Part shown: positions 1-5,334 of the stretch, piece by piece
How positions within the stretch are numbered: the stretch's first letter is position 1
How the letters are laid out: each line of letters starts with the position of its first letter
Assembly: GCA_025964215.1 (NCBI GenBank)
Contig: JAOPZG010000118.1
Span: forward strand, 1-5,334
DNA from: Conexibacter sp.
Lineage (GTDB): Bacteria; Actinomycetota; Thermoleophilia; Solirubrobacterales; Solirubrobacteraceae
Length of the DNA: 5,334 bases
Reading direction: 5' to 3'
Translations under genes and position numbers: made by a program
Notes under the pieces: model-generated
Databases searched by the model: none
What the model saw: only the letters and a program-made list of their open reading frames with translations
What the model was told of the DNA's origin: nothing

Positions 1-327
1 TGCGACTCCTGCAAGAAGTCGATCCGCGTCGAGGCCGAGGTCATGCGCACCAACGGCTTCGAGGTCGACGGCGACGTCGAGACCTGCCAGCCCGGCGGCT
101 GCGACCGCTGCAACGGCACCGGCTACCGCGGGCGCCTCGGCATCTTCGAGATCCTGAAGATGGACGAGGACATCCGCGCGCTCGTCCTGCGCCGCGCCTC
201 GGCCGACGAGATCGCGGCGGCCGCCGTCGCGAAGGGCATGAAGCGCCTGCGCGAGGACGGCCTCGACAAGATCCGCCTCGGGCAGACCTCGCCCGAAGAG
301 GTCTTGCGCGTCACCGCCTCGGGCTAG
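1..327 (+). CDS. pilB: PilB/GspE-family type IV pilus / type II secretion assembly ATPase, C-terminal part (5'-truncated by window edge)
   Basis: The frame is open from base 1 to a TAG at 325-327, giving the last 108 residues of a protein normally about 550 residues long; the start and the Walker A/B ATPase core lie outside the window. The fragment opens inside the zinc-binding cysteine module of PilB/GspE ATPases: C1-x2-C4, then C34-x2-C37 after 29 residues. It continues with the family signature CNGTGYRGRLGIFEIL (37-52), and a C-terminal helical region with the 'GMKRLREDGLDKIRLGQTSPEEVLRV' type ending (from about residue 80), typical of the segment that follows the ATPase core. These cytoplasmic hexameric ATPases power pilin polymerisation at the inner membrane. 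PilB (pili) and GspE (secretion) cannot be separated from this fragment; PilB is more likely in an actinobacterium. A Met at codon 15 is internal, not a start. The gene ends 4 nt from the convergent lipase stop. Confidence 0.87.
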   Translation, partial: CDSCKKSIRVEAEVMRTNGFEVDGDVETCQPGGCDRCNGTGYRGRLGIFEILKMDEDIRALVLRRASADEIAAAAVAKGMKRLREDGLDKIRLGQTSPEEVLRVTASG

Positions 328-331
328 CGGC

Positions 332-1540
332 TCACTTCAGCCGCTTCGCGATCCACGCGGTCGCGTCCTTGGCCGCCGCGACGACGATGCCGCCGTGGTC
401 GACGCCCGGGTACTTGGTGTAGGTCAAGCCCGTGGTGCCGTTCTTGGCGAGGTCCTTGGCGAGCTGGTCGGTGAAGGTCGGGAACACCGTCGTGTCGGCG
501 GCGCCCTGGTCGATGAGCAGCGGCGTCTTGATGGTGAGGATCGACGGGTCGTTGGCGTGCAGGAGCTTCGCGACGGCCGCCAGGTCGGCGTCCGGCTTAA
601 AGATGTCCTTGGGCGCGAGGCCGCCGAAGGACGCCGGCTGCGAGAGCTCGGGCAGGCACGCGGTGAGCGTCTGCGGATAGAGCGCGGTCGCCACGTCGGT
701 GAGGTCCGTGGCGACGCCGGCGTTCGGGTAGCCGACGTCGATCCCGCGGACGATGTCGGAGATCAGCCCGCTGAGGCCGCCGCCCGGCGTCGAGAGCTGG
801 CTCGTGAGCGGGATCTGGTCCTCGAGGTGCGCGGCGGGCGCGAAGGCGACGGTGCCGCGGACCTTCAGGTCCGGCGTCCACTTCGTCGCCAGGCCGGCGG
901 CCCACAGCGCGGCGTGGCCGCCCTGGGAGTGGCCGGAGATGATGGTGGTGGTGCTCACGCGCGGGTCGAGCTGGCGCGCTGCGCGGACGATGTCGAGCGT
1001 GCTGCGACCCTCCGAGGAGCCGATCAGGTACGGGTGGGCGCCCGGCGTGCCGAGGCCCTCGTAGTCGGTGCGCACGACCGCGTAGCCGGCCTTCAGCCAG
1101 CGGGTGATCAGCGGCAGGATGTAGGCGTTGTACGGGTGGACCGGCGTGCCCGCGACGTCGCGCGAGGGCGCGCACTGGTCGGCGATGCCGGTCGTGCCGT
1201 GGGCGTAGGTGATGACCGGCCAGCCCTTCTTGGGGGCCTTGCCCTTGGGGAGCGAGACGATGCCCGAGACCGCGTCCGCCTTGCCGTCCACGCCCTGCGA
1301 GCGGTAGAGCACCACCTTGGTCGACGCCGCGCCCGGCGCGACCGCCGCACCCGTCAGCGTCCGCGCCCAGATCAGGTCGCCGTGCTTCTTGCCCGGCAAC
1401 GGCGAGGGCGGCGTGTAGAACCTCGTGCCGCTCGGCCCGGTCCTGACCTTCGTGACGGTCTTCGTGGGCGCGGCGGACGCGGAGGCGACGAGCGCGAAGC
1501 TCAACGCGACCGCCGTGGGGACGGCGAGGCGACGGGACAT
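332..1540 (-). CDS. Secreted lipase/esterase, alpha/beta hydrolase of the LIP (secretory lipase) family
   Basis: A 402-residue exported hydrolase expected to cleave ester bonds of lipids or other acyl esters outside the cell. Residues 1-23/24 form a Sec signal peptide: Arg-Arg at 3-4, a hydrophobic core over about 5-19, then an A-S-A cleavage site. There is no lipobox Cys, so the mature protein is probably released. The alpha/beta-hydrolase fold is seen in the oxyanion-type motif YAHGTTG (112-118), the DYEGLGTPGAHPYL block (159-172) typical of LIP lipases, and the nucleophile elbow GHSQGG (203-208, Ser205). Asp349 in DQGAADTTV and His382 in PGVDHGG are the likely other triad members. Cys123 and Cys295 are the only cysteines and could form a disulfide after export. 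The ATG at 1538-1540 is chosen because it places the signal peptide at the extreme N terminus. Upstream, TAAGGT sits 6 nt before ATG and could be a Shine-Dalgarno (AAGG) or a -10 element. The substrate is unknown. Confidence 0.9.
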   Translation of the reverse strand: MSRRLAVPTAVALSFALVASASAAPTKTVTKVRTGPSGTRFYTPPSPLPGKKHGDLIWARTLTGAAVAPGAASTKVVLYRSQGVDGKADAVSGIVSLPKGKAPKKGWPVITYAHGTTGIADQCAPSRDVAGTPVHPYNAYILPLITRWLKAGYAVVRTDYEGLGTPGAHPYLIGSSEGRSTLDIVRAARQLDPRVSTTTIISGHSQGGHAALWAAGLATKWTPDLKVRGTVAFAPAAHLEDQIPLTSQLSTPGGGLSGLISDIVRGIDVGYPNAGVATDLTDVATALYPQTLTACLPELSQPASFGGLAPKDIFKPDADLAAVAKLLHANDPSILTIKTPLLIDQGAADTTVFPTFTDQLAKDLAKNGTTGLTYTKYPGVDHGGIVVAAAKDATAWIAKRLK

Positions 1541-1546
1541 CGGCCG

Positions 1547-1552
1547 ACCTTA
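1547..1552 (-). promoter_or_regulatory. TAAGGT element before the lipase start: candidate -10 box of a leaderless transcript, or Shine-Dalgarno
   Basis: On the - strand TAAGGT lies exactly 6 nt upstream of the lipase ATG. It matches the TANNNT -10 consensus, and its position would put transcription initiation at or next to the start codon. The only -35-like sequence is weak (GTGAAC, 16 nt further upstream, sharing just the TGA core of TTGACA). The same bases include AAGG at about 7 nt spacing, which would serve as an ordinary ribosome binding site, so the sequence alone cannot decide between the two roles. Confidence 0.4.
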
Positions 1553-1613
1553 CTCCGGCCGTGTTCGCGTTCACGCCGCCCCGGTCGCGGTGGGGCAGAC
1601 CCAGAACGTTCCC

Positions 1614-1739
1614 GTGGGGATGATCTGCGCCCCGCATCGTCGTGGCTGAGGGTCGGGGGCGAGCGCCGGTGGGCGCCAGCCCATCAAGCTCCGCCGCCGG
1701 CCCTCAGGCGCGGCGAGGCGTCGTGCAGATCATTCCCAC
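1614..1739. repeat. 126-nt imperfect inverted repeat (48-nt arms, 30-nt loop) overlapping the guaA stop codon
   Basis: Arm 1 (1614-1661) and the reverse complement of arm 2 (1692-1739) agree at 38 of 48 positions without gaps. Shared blocks include GTGGG, ATGATCTGC and GGCTGAGGG-like CTGAGGG. The 30-nt loop contains a small perfect hairpin, TGGGC-GCCA-GCCCA (1670-1683), and AGC/GCT (1662-1664 with 1688-1690) can extend the main stem past one bulged C. Arm 2 includes the last two guaA codons (Trp-Glu) and its TGA stop. Because GuaA proteins usually end in TIEWE, arm 2 looks native and arm 1 looks like an inverted copy of the guaA tail. It may act as a bulky mRNA 3' hairpin or terminator for guaA, encode a structured RNA, or be a scar of an inverted duplication or small mobile repeat. 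No T-run follows it on the - strand, so it is not a classic intrinsic terminator. Confidence 0.8.
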
Positions 1740-3343
1740 TCGATGGTGCCGGGGGGCTTGCTGGTGATGTCCAGCACCACCCGGTTCACTTCGCGCAGCT
1801 CGTTGATCATCCGCGAGGCGATCTGCTCGAGGAGGTCGTAGGGCAGGCGGGCCCAGTCGGCGGTCATCGCGTCGTCGCTGGTCACCGCGCGGATGACGAC
1901 GACGTAGCCGTAGGTGCGCTCGTCGCCCTGGACGCCGACGGTGCGGACGTCCGGCAGGACGCAGAAGGACTGCCACAGCTCGCGGTAGAGGCCGGCCTTG
2001 CGGATCTCGTCCTGGAGGATCGAGTCGGCGTCGCGCAGGACGTCGAGGCGGGCCTTGGTGGCCTCGCCGCCGACGATCCGGATCGCCAGGCCGGGGCCCG
2101 GGAAGGGCTGGCGCCAGACGAGCCGCTCGGACATCCCGAGCTCGGCGCCGACGGCGCGGACCTCGTCCTTGAAGAGCGCGCGCAGCGGCTCGACGAGCTC
2201 GAACTCGAGGTCGTCCGGCAGGCCGCCGACGTTGTGATGGGACTTGATCGTCGACGTGCCCGTGCCGCCGCCCGACTCGATGACGTCGGAGTAGAGCGTG
2301 CCCTGGACGAGGAACTTGGCGTCGCCGATCTTCGCCGCCTCCTCCTCGAAGACGCGGATGAACTCTGTCCCGATGATCTTGCGCTTGGTCTCCGGATCGG
2401 AGACGCCGGCGAGCTTGTCGAGGAAGCGGTTCTCGGCGTCGACCGCGACGAGCGGGATGCCGTACTGCTCGCGGAAGGCCTTGATGACCTGCTCGCCCTC
2501 GTTCTTCCGCATCAGCCCGTGGTCGACGAAGATGCACGTGAGCTGGTCGCCGACCGCCTGGTGCACGAGCACCGCCGCGACCGAGGAGTCCACCCCGCCG
2601 CTCAGCCCGCAGATGACGCGCGCGTCGCCGACCTGATCGCGGATCCGCGCGATCTGCTCCTCGACGATCGACGCCGCCGACCACGTCATGTCGGCGTGGC
2701 AGACGTCGCCCAGGAACCGCTTCAGGACGTCGGTCCCGTAGGGCGTGTGGACGACCTCGGGGTGGAACTGGATCCCGTAGATCCCGCGCTCGGTCGACTC
2801 GAAGGCCGCGACCGGCGACGCGGTCGAGGACGCGAGCGCGGTGAACCCGGCCGGCGCCTCGAAGACCGTGTCGCGGTGCGACATCCAGCACGACTGCTCG
2901 AGCGGCAGGCCGGCCAGCAGCGTGCCGCTCTCGCGCACCGTCAGCTGGGAGCGGCCGAACTCGCCGACCTCGGCGCCCTCGACCTTCCCGCCGAGCTTCA
3001 GCGCGAGCAGCTGCATGCCGTAGCAGATGCCCAGCACGGGGATGCCGAGCTCCAGCAGCTCCGGGTCGAGCTTCGGCGCGCCGTCGGCGTAGACCGACGC
3101 GGGCCCGCCGGAGAGGATCAGGCCCTTCGGCTTGCGCTTGCGGACCTCCTCGGCACCGACGTGGTGCGGCAGCAGCTCGCTGAACACGCCGCACTCGCGG
3201 ACGCGCCGCGCGATCAGCTGCGAGTACTGCCCGCCGTAGTCGAGGACGACGACCTCGTCGACCGCGGTCGGGCGGTCGACGGGCGCCGACTCGTCGGCGA
3301 GCTCCGTGGCCGCGGTTGACGCGGTGACGAGGTGGTCGGTCAT
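1730..3343 (-). CDS. guaA: GMP synthase, glutamine-hydrolysing (EC 6.3.5.2)
   Basis: Converts XMP, ATP and glutamine to GMP, the last step of GMP synthesis, in the cytoplasm. It is full length at 537 residues with both activities. The N-terminal class I glutamine amidotransferase (about 30-215) starts with [20 protein letters not shown] and shows LSGGPASVY (77-85), the nucleophile Cys107 in GICYG, and the His194/Glu196 pair in IQFHPEV. The C-terminal ATP-pyrophosphatase has the PP-loop SGGVDSS (248-254), then [10 protein letters not shown] (273-282) and IGTEFIRVF (324-332). The dimerisation/XMP-binding domain has [10 protein letters not shown] (411-420) and the typical end KPPGTIEWE. The ATG at 3341-3343 is 9 nt after the guaB3 TAG; the only Shine-Dalgarno-like bases (AGG, about 8 nt upstream) overlap that stop, so translational coupling is likely. 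The chosen start gives about 28 residues before the amidotransferase domain; no later ATG or GTG is found before the domain. An inverted repeat begins at its stop codon. Confidence 0.98.
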   Translation of the reverse strand: MTDHLVTASTAATELADESAPVDRPTAVDEVVVLDYGGQYSQLIARRVRECGVFSELLPHHVGAEEVRKRKPKGLILSGGPASVYADGAPKLDPELLELGIPVLGICYGMQLLALKLGGKVEGAEVGEFGRSQLTVRESGTLLAGLPLEQSCWMSHRDTVFEAPAGFTALASSTASPVAAFESTERGIYGIQFHPEVVHTPYGTDVLKRFLGDVCHADMTWSAASIVEEQIARIRDQVGDARVICGLSGGVDSSVAAVLVHQAVGDQLTCIFVDHGLMRKNEGEQVIKAFREQYGIPLVAVDAENRFLDKLAGVSDPETKRKIIGTEFIRVFEEEAAKIGDAKFLVQGTLYSDVIESGGGTGTSTIKSHHNVGGLPDDLEFELVEPLRALFKDEVRAVGAELGMSERLVWRQPFPGPGLAIRIVGGEATKARLDVLRDADSILQDEIRKAGLYRELWQSFCVLPDVRTVGVQGDERTYGYVVVIRAVTSDDAMTADWARLPYDLLEQIASRMINELREVNRVVLDITSKPPGTIEWE

Positions 3344-3352
3344 CGACTGGGC

Positions 3353-4594
3353 CTACGCCTGGGCGAGGGCCGGGGTCTTCTCTTCCGTGGCCGCCGGCGA
3401 GCTGCTGGGGCTGTGCGCCCCGACGGCCGCGCCGCGCGAGCCCATGCCCACGCCCTGCGAGGACTGGAGCTGCTTGCCCTCGGTCTGCAGCGACGGGGCG
3501 ATCATCAGCTCGGCCCGGTTGAACTCCGCGATGTCCTGGTAGCCGGTCGTCGCCATCGAGGTGCGCAGGCCGCCCATGAGGTTGAACGTGCCGTCGTTCT
3601 CGCGGGCGGGGCCGATGAGGATCTCCTCGAGCGTGCCGTTCTGCACCGTCGCGACGCGCGTGCCGCGCGGCAGCGTCGGGTGGAACGTCGCCATGCCCCA
3701 GTGGAAGCCGCGACCCGGCGCCTCGTGGGCGCGGGCGAGCGGGGAGCCGACCATCACGGCGTCGGCGCCGCAGGCGATCGCCTTCGAGACGTCGCCGCCT
3801 GTTCGCATGCCGCCATCGGCGATGACGCGGACGTACTCGCCGGTCTCCAGCATGTGCTGCGAGCGCGCGCCCGCGACGTCGGCGATCGCCGTCGCCTGCG
3901 GGACGCCCACGCCGAGCACGCCGCGCGTGGTGCACGCCGCGCCCGGGCCGACGCCGACGAGCACGCCGGCCGCGCCGGTGCGCATCAGGTGCAGGCCCGT
4001 GTGGTAGCTGGCGCAGCCACCGACGACCACCGGGACCGGCAGGTCGGCGATGAACTCCTTGAGGTTCAGCGGCTCGGTCGTCTGCGAGACGTGCTCGGCG
4101 GAGACCACGGTGCCCTGGATGATCAGGATGTCGAGGCCGGCGTCGAGGACCTTCTCGTAGTACTTCATGACGCGCTGGGGCGTGAGCGAGGCGGCGGTGA
4201 CGACGCCCTGGTCCTTGATCTCGCGGATCCGCTGGACCATCAGGTCCTCGTCGATCGGGGCGCGGTAGATCTCCTGCATCTCCCGCGTCGCGACCTCCTT
4301 GGGCAGCGCCGCGATGCGCTCCAGCTGCTCGTCGGCGTCCTCGTAGCGGCTGAAGATGCCCTCGAGGTTCAGGACGGCGAGGCCGCCCAGCTTGCCGATG
4401 AGCCCCGCGGTGCGGGGCGAGACGACGCCGTCCATCGCCGAGGCCAGGAGAGGCAGCTCGAACCGATAGTCCCCCAGCTTCCAGGAGATGTCGACGTCGT
4501 CAGGGTCACGCGTGCGCCGCGAGGGCACGATCGCGATGTCGTCGAATCCGTAAGCGCGACGGGCCTTCTTCCCGCGGCCGATCTCGATCTCCAT
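3353..4594 (-). CDS. guaB3: GuaB3-family IMP dehydrogenase-related protein (no CBS domain)
   Basis: A 413-residue TIM-barrel enzyme of the IMPDH/GMP reductase superfamily, placed directly before guaA and therefore probably acting on IMP/XMP/GMP. The N terminus GRGKKARRAYGFDDIAIVPSRRTR (6-29) and NLEGIFSRYED (76-86) are GuaB3-like. Canonical IMPDH carries about 120 residues of paired CBS domains near residue 90; here there is only a short linker. The active-site loop GPGAACTTR (216-224) keeps the catalytic Cys221 position. IADGGMRTGGDVSKAIACGADAVMVGSPLA (258-287) is the nucleotide-phosphate and potassium region, and HPTLPRG (305-311) and MGGLR (340-344) follow. From about 370 there is a 40-residue Ser/Ala/Gly-rich tail of no recognised domain. 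Start: ATG at 4592-4594, 6 nt after TAGGAT. NAD-dependent IMP oxidation is the favoured role; GMP reductase activity or a regulatory role cannot be excluded from sequence. Confidence 0.93.
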   Translation of the reverse strand: MEIEIGRGKKARRAYGFDDIAIVPSRRTRDPDDVDISWKLGDYRFELPLLASAMDGVVSPRTAGLIGKLGGLAVLNLEGIFSRYEDADEQLERIAALPKEVATREMQEIYRAPIDEDLMVQRIREIKDQGVVTAASLTPQRVMKYYEKVLDAGLDILIIQGTVVSAEHVSQTTEPLNLKEFIADLPVPVVVGGCASYHTGLHLMRTGAAGVLVGVGPGAACTTRGVLGVGVPQATAIADVAGARSQHMLETGEYVRVIADGGMRTGGDVSKAIACGADAVMVGSPLARAHEAPGRGFHWGMATFHPTLPRGTRVATVQNGTLEEILIGPARENDGTFNLMGGLRTSMATTGYQDIAEFNRAELMIAPSLQTEGKQLQSSQGVGMGSRGAAVGAHSPSSSPAATEEKTPALAQA

Positions 4595-4600
4595 GGGCGA

Positions 4601-4606
4601 ATCCTA
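4601..4606 (-). promoter_or_regulatory. TAGGAT element before the guaB3 start: candidate -10 box of a leaderless transcript, or Shine-Dalgarno
   Basis: On the - strand TAGGAT sits exactly 6 nt before the guaB3 ATG and fits TANNNT, which would place the transcript start at the ATG. It also contains AGGA at 7-nt spacing, a good Shine-Dalgarno. The promoter reading is helped by the intrinsic terminator only 32 nt before the ATG, which leaves little room for a conventional leader. Against it, no good -35 sequence is visible 16-19 nt upstream, where the bases are the T-run of the terminator. Confidence 0.4.
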
Positions 4607-4622
4607 GGTCTGGGGCCGGACG

Positions 4623-4646
4623 AAAAGACCCCGCGCGAGCGGGGTC
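4623..4646 (-). terminator. Intrinsic terminator downstream of the sugar kinase, directly before guaB3
   Basis: A perfect 8-bp G+C-rich stem, GACCCCGC-TCGC-GCGGGGTC (4627-4646 read on the - strand), is followed at once by TTTT (4623-4626), the form of a rho-independent terminator for transcription coming from the kinase. The T-run is short. Read on the + strand the loop is GCGA, a GNRA tetraloop, but no T-run follows on that side. Since it lies only 32 nt from the guaB3 ATG, it could also act as an attenuator if the guaB3 promoter lies upstream of it. Confidence 0.8.
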
Positions 4647-4696
4647 CAGGATGGGCGGTGCGGCGTGATGTGGCGGCAACCAAACACGCATTTCAG

Positions 4697-4702
4697 AGAG
4701 TA
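4697..4702 (-). promoter_or_regulatory. Weak alternative guaB3 promoter -10 candidate (TACTCT) upstream of the terminator hairpin
   Basis: In the 155-nt gap the relatively AT-rich stretch around 4680-4703 contains TACTCT on the - strand, matching TANNNT. The -35 position holds only TTCGGT at 18-nt spacing, a poor match. A start from here would give a leader of about 95 nt containing the terminator hairpin, implying attenuation. It is listed because it competes with the leaderless alternative, not because it is strong. Confidence 0.2.
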
Positions 4703-4730
4703 GCAACGGCTTCGTACGGAACCGAACCGC

Positions 4731-4749
4731 AGGCCGCTACGAGCGGCCT
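4731..4749 (-). terminator. Hairpin immediately after the kinase stop codon (no T-run)
   Basis: Directly after the TGA of the kinase gene, AGGCCGCT-CGT-AGCGGCCT (- strand) forms a perfect 8-bp stem with a 3-nt loop. There is no T-run after it (GCGGTTCGG follows). It may be a T-less terminator of the kind proposed for actinobacteria, or a 3'-end stabilising structure. With the hairpin at 4627-4646 it makes a tandem pair about 85 nt apart. Confidence 0.55.
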
Positions 4750-5334
4750 TCAGCCAACTTCGGCGGGCGCCGAGACCGCGGTGACCTCGACGTCGGAGAG
4801 CAGCCGGTCGACCTCGCGCGGCTCGACCAGGCCCGCGCCGAGGTGCTGGGTGGACTCCGCGCCGCAGGCGACGCCGAAGGCCAGGCAGTCCGCCGTGTTC
4901 TTGCCCGCGTAGCGCGCGGCGACGTAGCCGGCGAGGAACGCGTCGCCCGCGCCGACGCCGGCGACGGCCTCGCGCGTCGGGACCGTCACGCGGAAGCGCT
5001 GGCGGTGGCCGTCGACGCGCATGCACGCGACGCAGCCGTCCTCGAGCGTCATGACCGCCTCGTGCGCGCCCTGCTCGACCATCTCCCCGACGGCGATCAG
5101 GCGATCCTCGTCGTCGTTGAACTCGTGGCCGACGAGCTCCTCGGCCTCCAGGACGTTCGGCGAGATCACGTCGGGCTCGGCGCGCACCGCGTGGCGCAGC
5201 GGTTCGCCGTCGGTGTCGATCACCGTCAGGACGCCCTGCTTGCGCAGGTCGCGCACGAGCGAGGCGTAGACGTCGTTGTCGACCCCGCGCGGGAGGGAGC
5301 CGGCCATCACCACCAGGTCGGCGCCCCGGGCCAG
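4750..5334 (-). CDS. PfkB-family carbohydrate kinase, 1-phosphofructokinase / tagatose-6-phosphate kinase type (5'-truncated by window edge)
   Basis: The frame runs from the right edge of the window to TGA at 4750-4752, giving 194 C-terminal residues of a family usually about 310 long. The GTG codons near 5308-5313 are internal, since coding similarity continues upstream of them to the edge. The fragment shows VVMAGSLPRGV (8-18), characteristic of the 1-PFK/LacC branch, TVIDTDGEPL (37-46), SPNVLEAEELVG (58-69) and the PfkB C-terminal signature VAGVGAGDAFLAGY (124-137) with catalytic base Asp131 and the anion hole GAGD. The end HLGAGLVEPREVDRLL is also typical. It should phosphorylate a sugar phosphate such as fructose-1-phosphate, fructose-6-phosphate or tagatose-6-phosphate with ATP; the sugar-binding N terminus that would decide is missing. 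It lies 155 nt upstream of guaB3 with two hairpins between, so it is probably a separate transcription unit. Confidence 0.9.
   Translation of the reverse strand: MARGADLVVMAGSLPRGVDNDVYASLVRDLRKQGVLTVIDTDGEPLRHAVRAEPDVISPNVLEAEELVGHEFNDDEDRLIAVGEMVEQGAHEAVMTLEDGCVACMRVDGHRQRFRVTVPTREAVAGVGAGDAFLAGYVAARYAGKNTADCLAFGVACGAESTQHLGAGLVEPREVDRLLSDVEVTAVSAPAEVG

Noticed and set aside
43..327. Independent small + strand gene starting at the ATG at 43
   Set aside because: The frame is open upstream to the window edge and already encodes the first CxxC of the PilB/GspE zinc module, so the ATG is internal.
1469..1540. Tat signal peptide on the lipase
   Set aside because: Arg-Arg at residues 3-4 is followed by Leu-Ala-Val, without a clear SRRxFLK motif; a Sec signal explains the sequence better.
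1604..1611. GAACGTTC palindrome upstream of the lipase gene as an operator
   Set aside because: Eight bases with non-matching flanks are too short to support a binding site call without conservation data.
395..3319. Very long open + strand frame (974 codons) antisense to the lipase and guaA genes
   Set aside because: It spans two confidently identified opposite-strand genes and the gap between them. Its translation is Arg/Asp/Ala/Gly/Val-rich without motifs, as expected of stop-poor antisense frames in high-GC DNA.
1704..3935. 743-codon - strand frame overlapping guaA and part of guaB3
   Set aside because: It is in another frame of the true genes and yields an Arg/Ala/Gly-rich low-complexity product, whereas the competing frames encode textbook GuaA and GuaB3 motifs.
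4595..4749. Guanine/purine riboswitch upstream of guaB3
   Set aside because: No three-way junction with the conserved purine-aptamer loop sequences is visible; only two simple hairpins are present.
3332..4912. Long open + strand frame (526 codons) antisense to guaB3 and the kinase end
   Set aside because: Same composition artefact; it crosses the guaB3 start region and terminator and shows no domain.
5311..5313. GTG as the start of the sugar kinase
   Set aside because: The upstream codons to the window edge continue a PfkB-like strand (LARGADL), and the N-terminal third of the domain would be missing; the gene simply runs off the window.

Overview
This is a high-GC (roughly 70%) chromosomal segment with actinobacterial character. 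The GuaB3-type IMP dehydrogenase relative directly upstream of guaA, GC-biased third codon positions, and a type IV pilus/type II secretion ATPase in the same region fit a deep-branching actinobacterium such as Thermoleophilia (Solirubrobacterales). That placement is inferred from gene content and protein style, not from a search. The gene content is chiefly housekeeping; the most unusual signals lie between the genes.

Layout. The left edge carries the last 108 codons of a PilB/GspE-type assembly ATPase on the + strand. Everything else is on the - strand, so it reads right to left. From the right edge: the C-terminal 194 codons of a PfkB-family sugar (phosphate) kinase of 1-phosphofructokinase type; a 155-nt gap with two hairpins, one of them a convincing intrinsic terminator; guaB3 (413 aa, no CBS module, active-site Cys present); 9 nt; guaA (537 aa, complete two-domain GMP synthetase); a 189-nt gap dominated by a 126-nt imperfect inverted repeat that begins inside the guaA stop region; and a secreted lipase/esterase of the LIP family (402 aa). 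The lipase ends convergently with the pilus ATPase, the stop codons only 4 nt apart.

How the genes work together. guaB3 and guaA form an evident operon covering the IMP to XMP to GMP branch of purine synthesis. The kinase upstream is separated from it by a terminator. The lipase downstream has its own plausible start signals. Both guaB3 and the lipase gene have a TANNNT hexamer exactly 6 nt before ATG (TAGGAT and TAAGGT), the geometry expected of leaderless actinobacterial transcripts, although both hexamers also contain Shine-Dalgarno-like bases.

No CRISPR array, insertion sequence, tRNA/rRNA gene, phage gene or defence system is visible, and no gap between genes exceeds 200 nt. The items most worth a second look are the guaA-tail inverted repeat, whose base changes favour folding of the + strand RNA, and the terminator packed against the guaB3 start.
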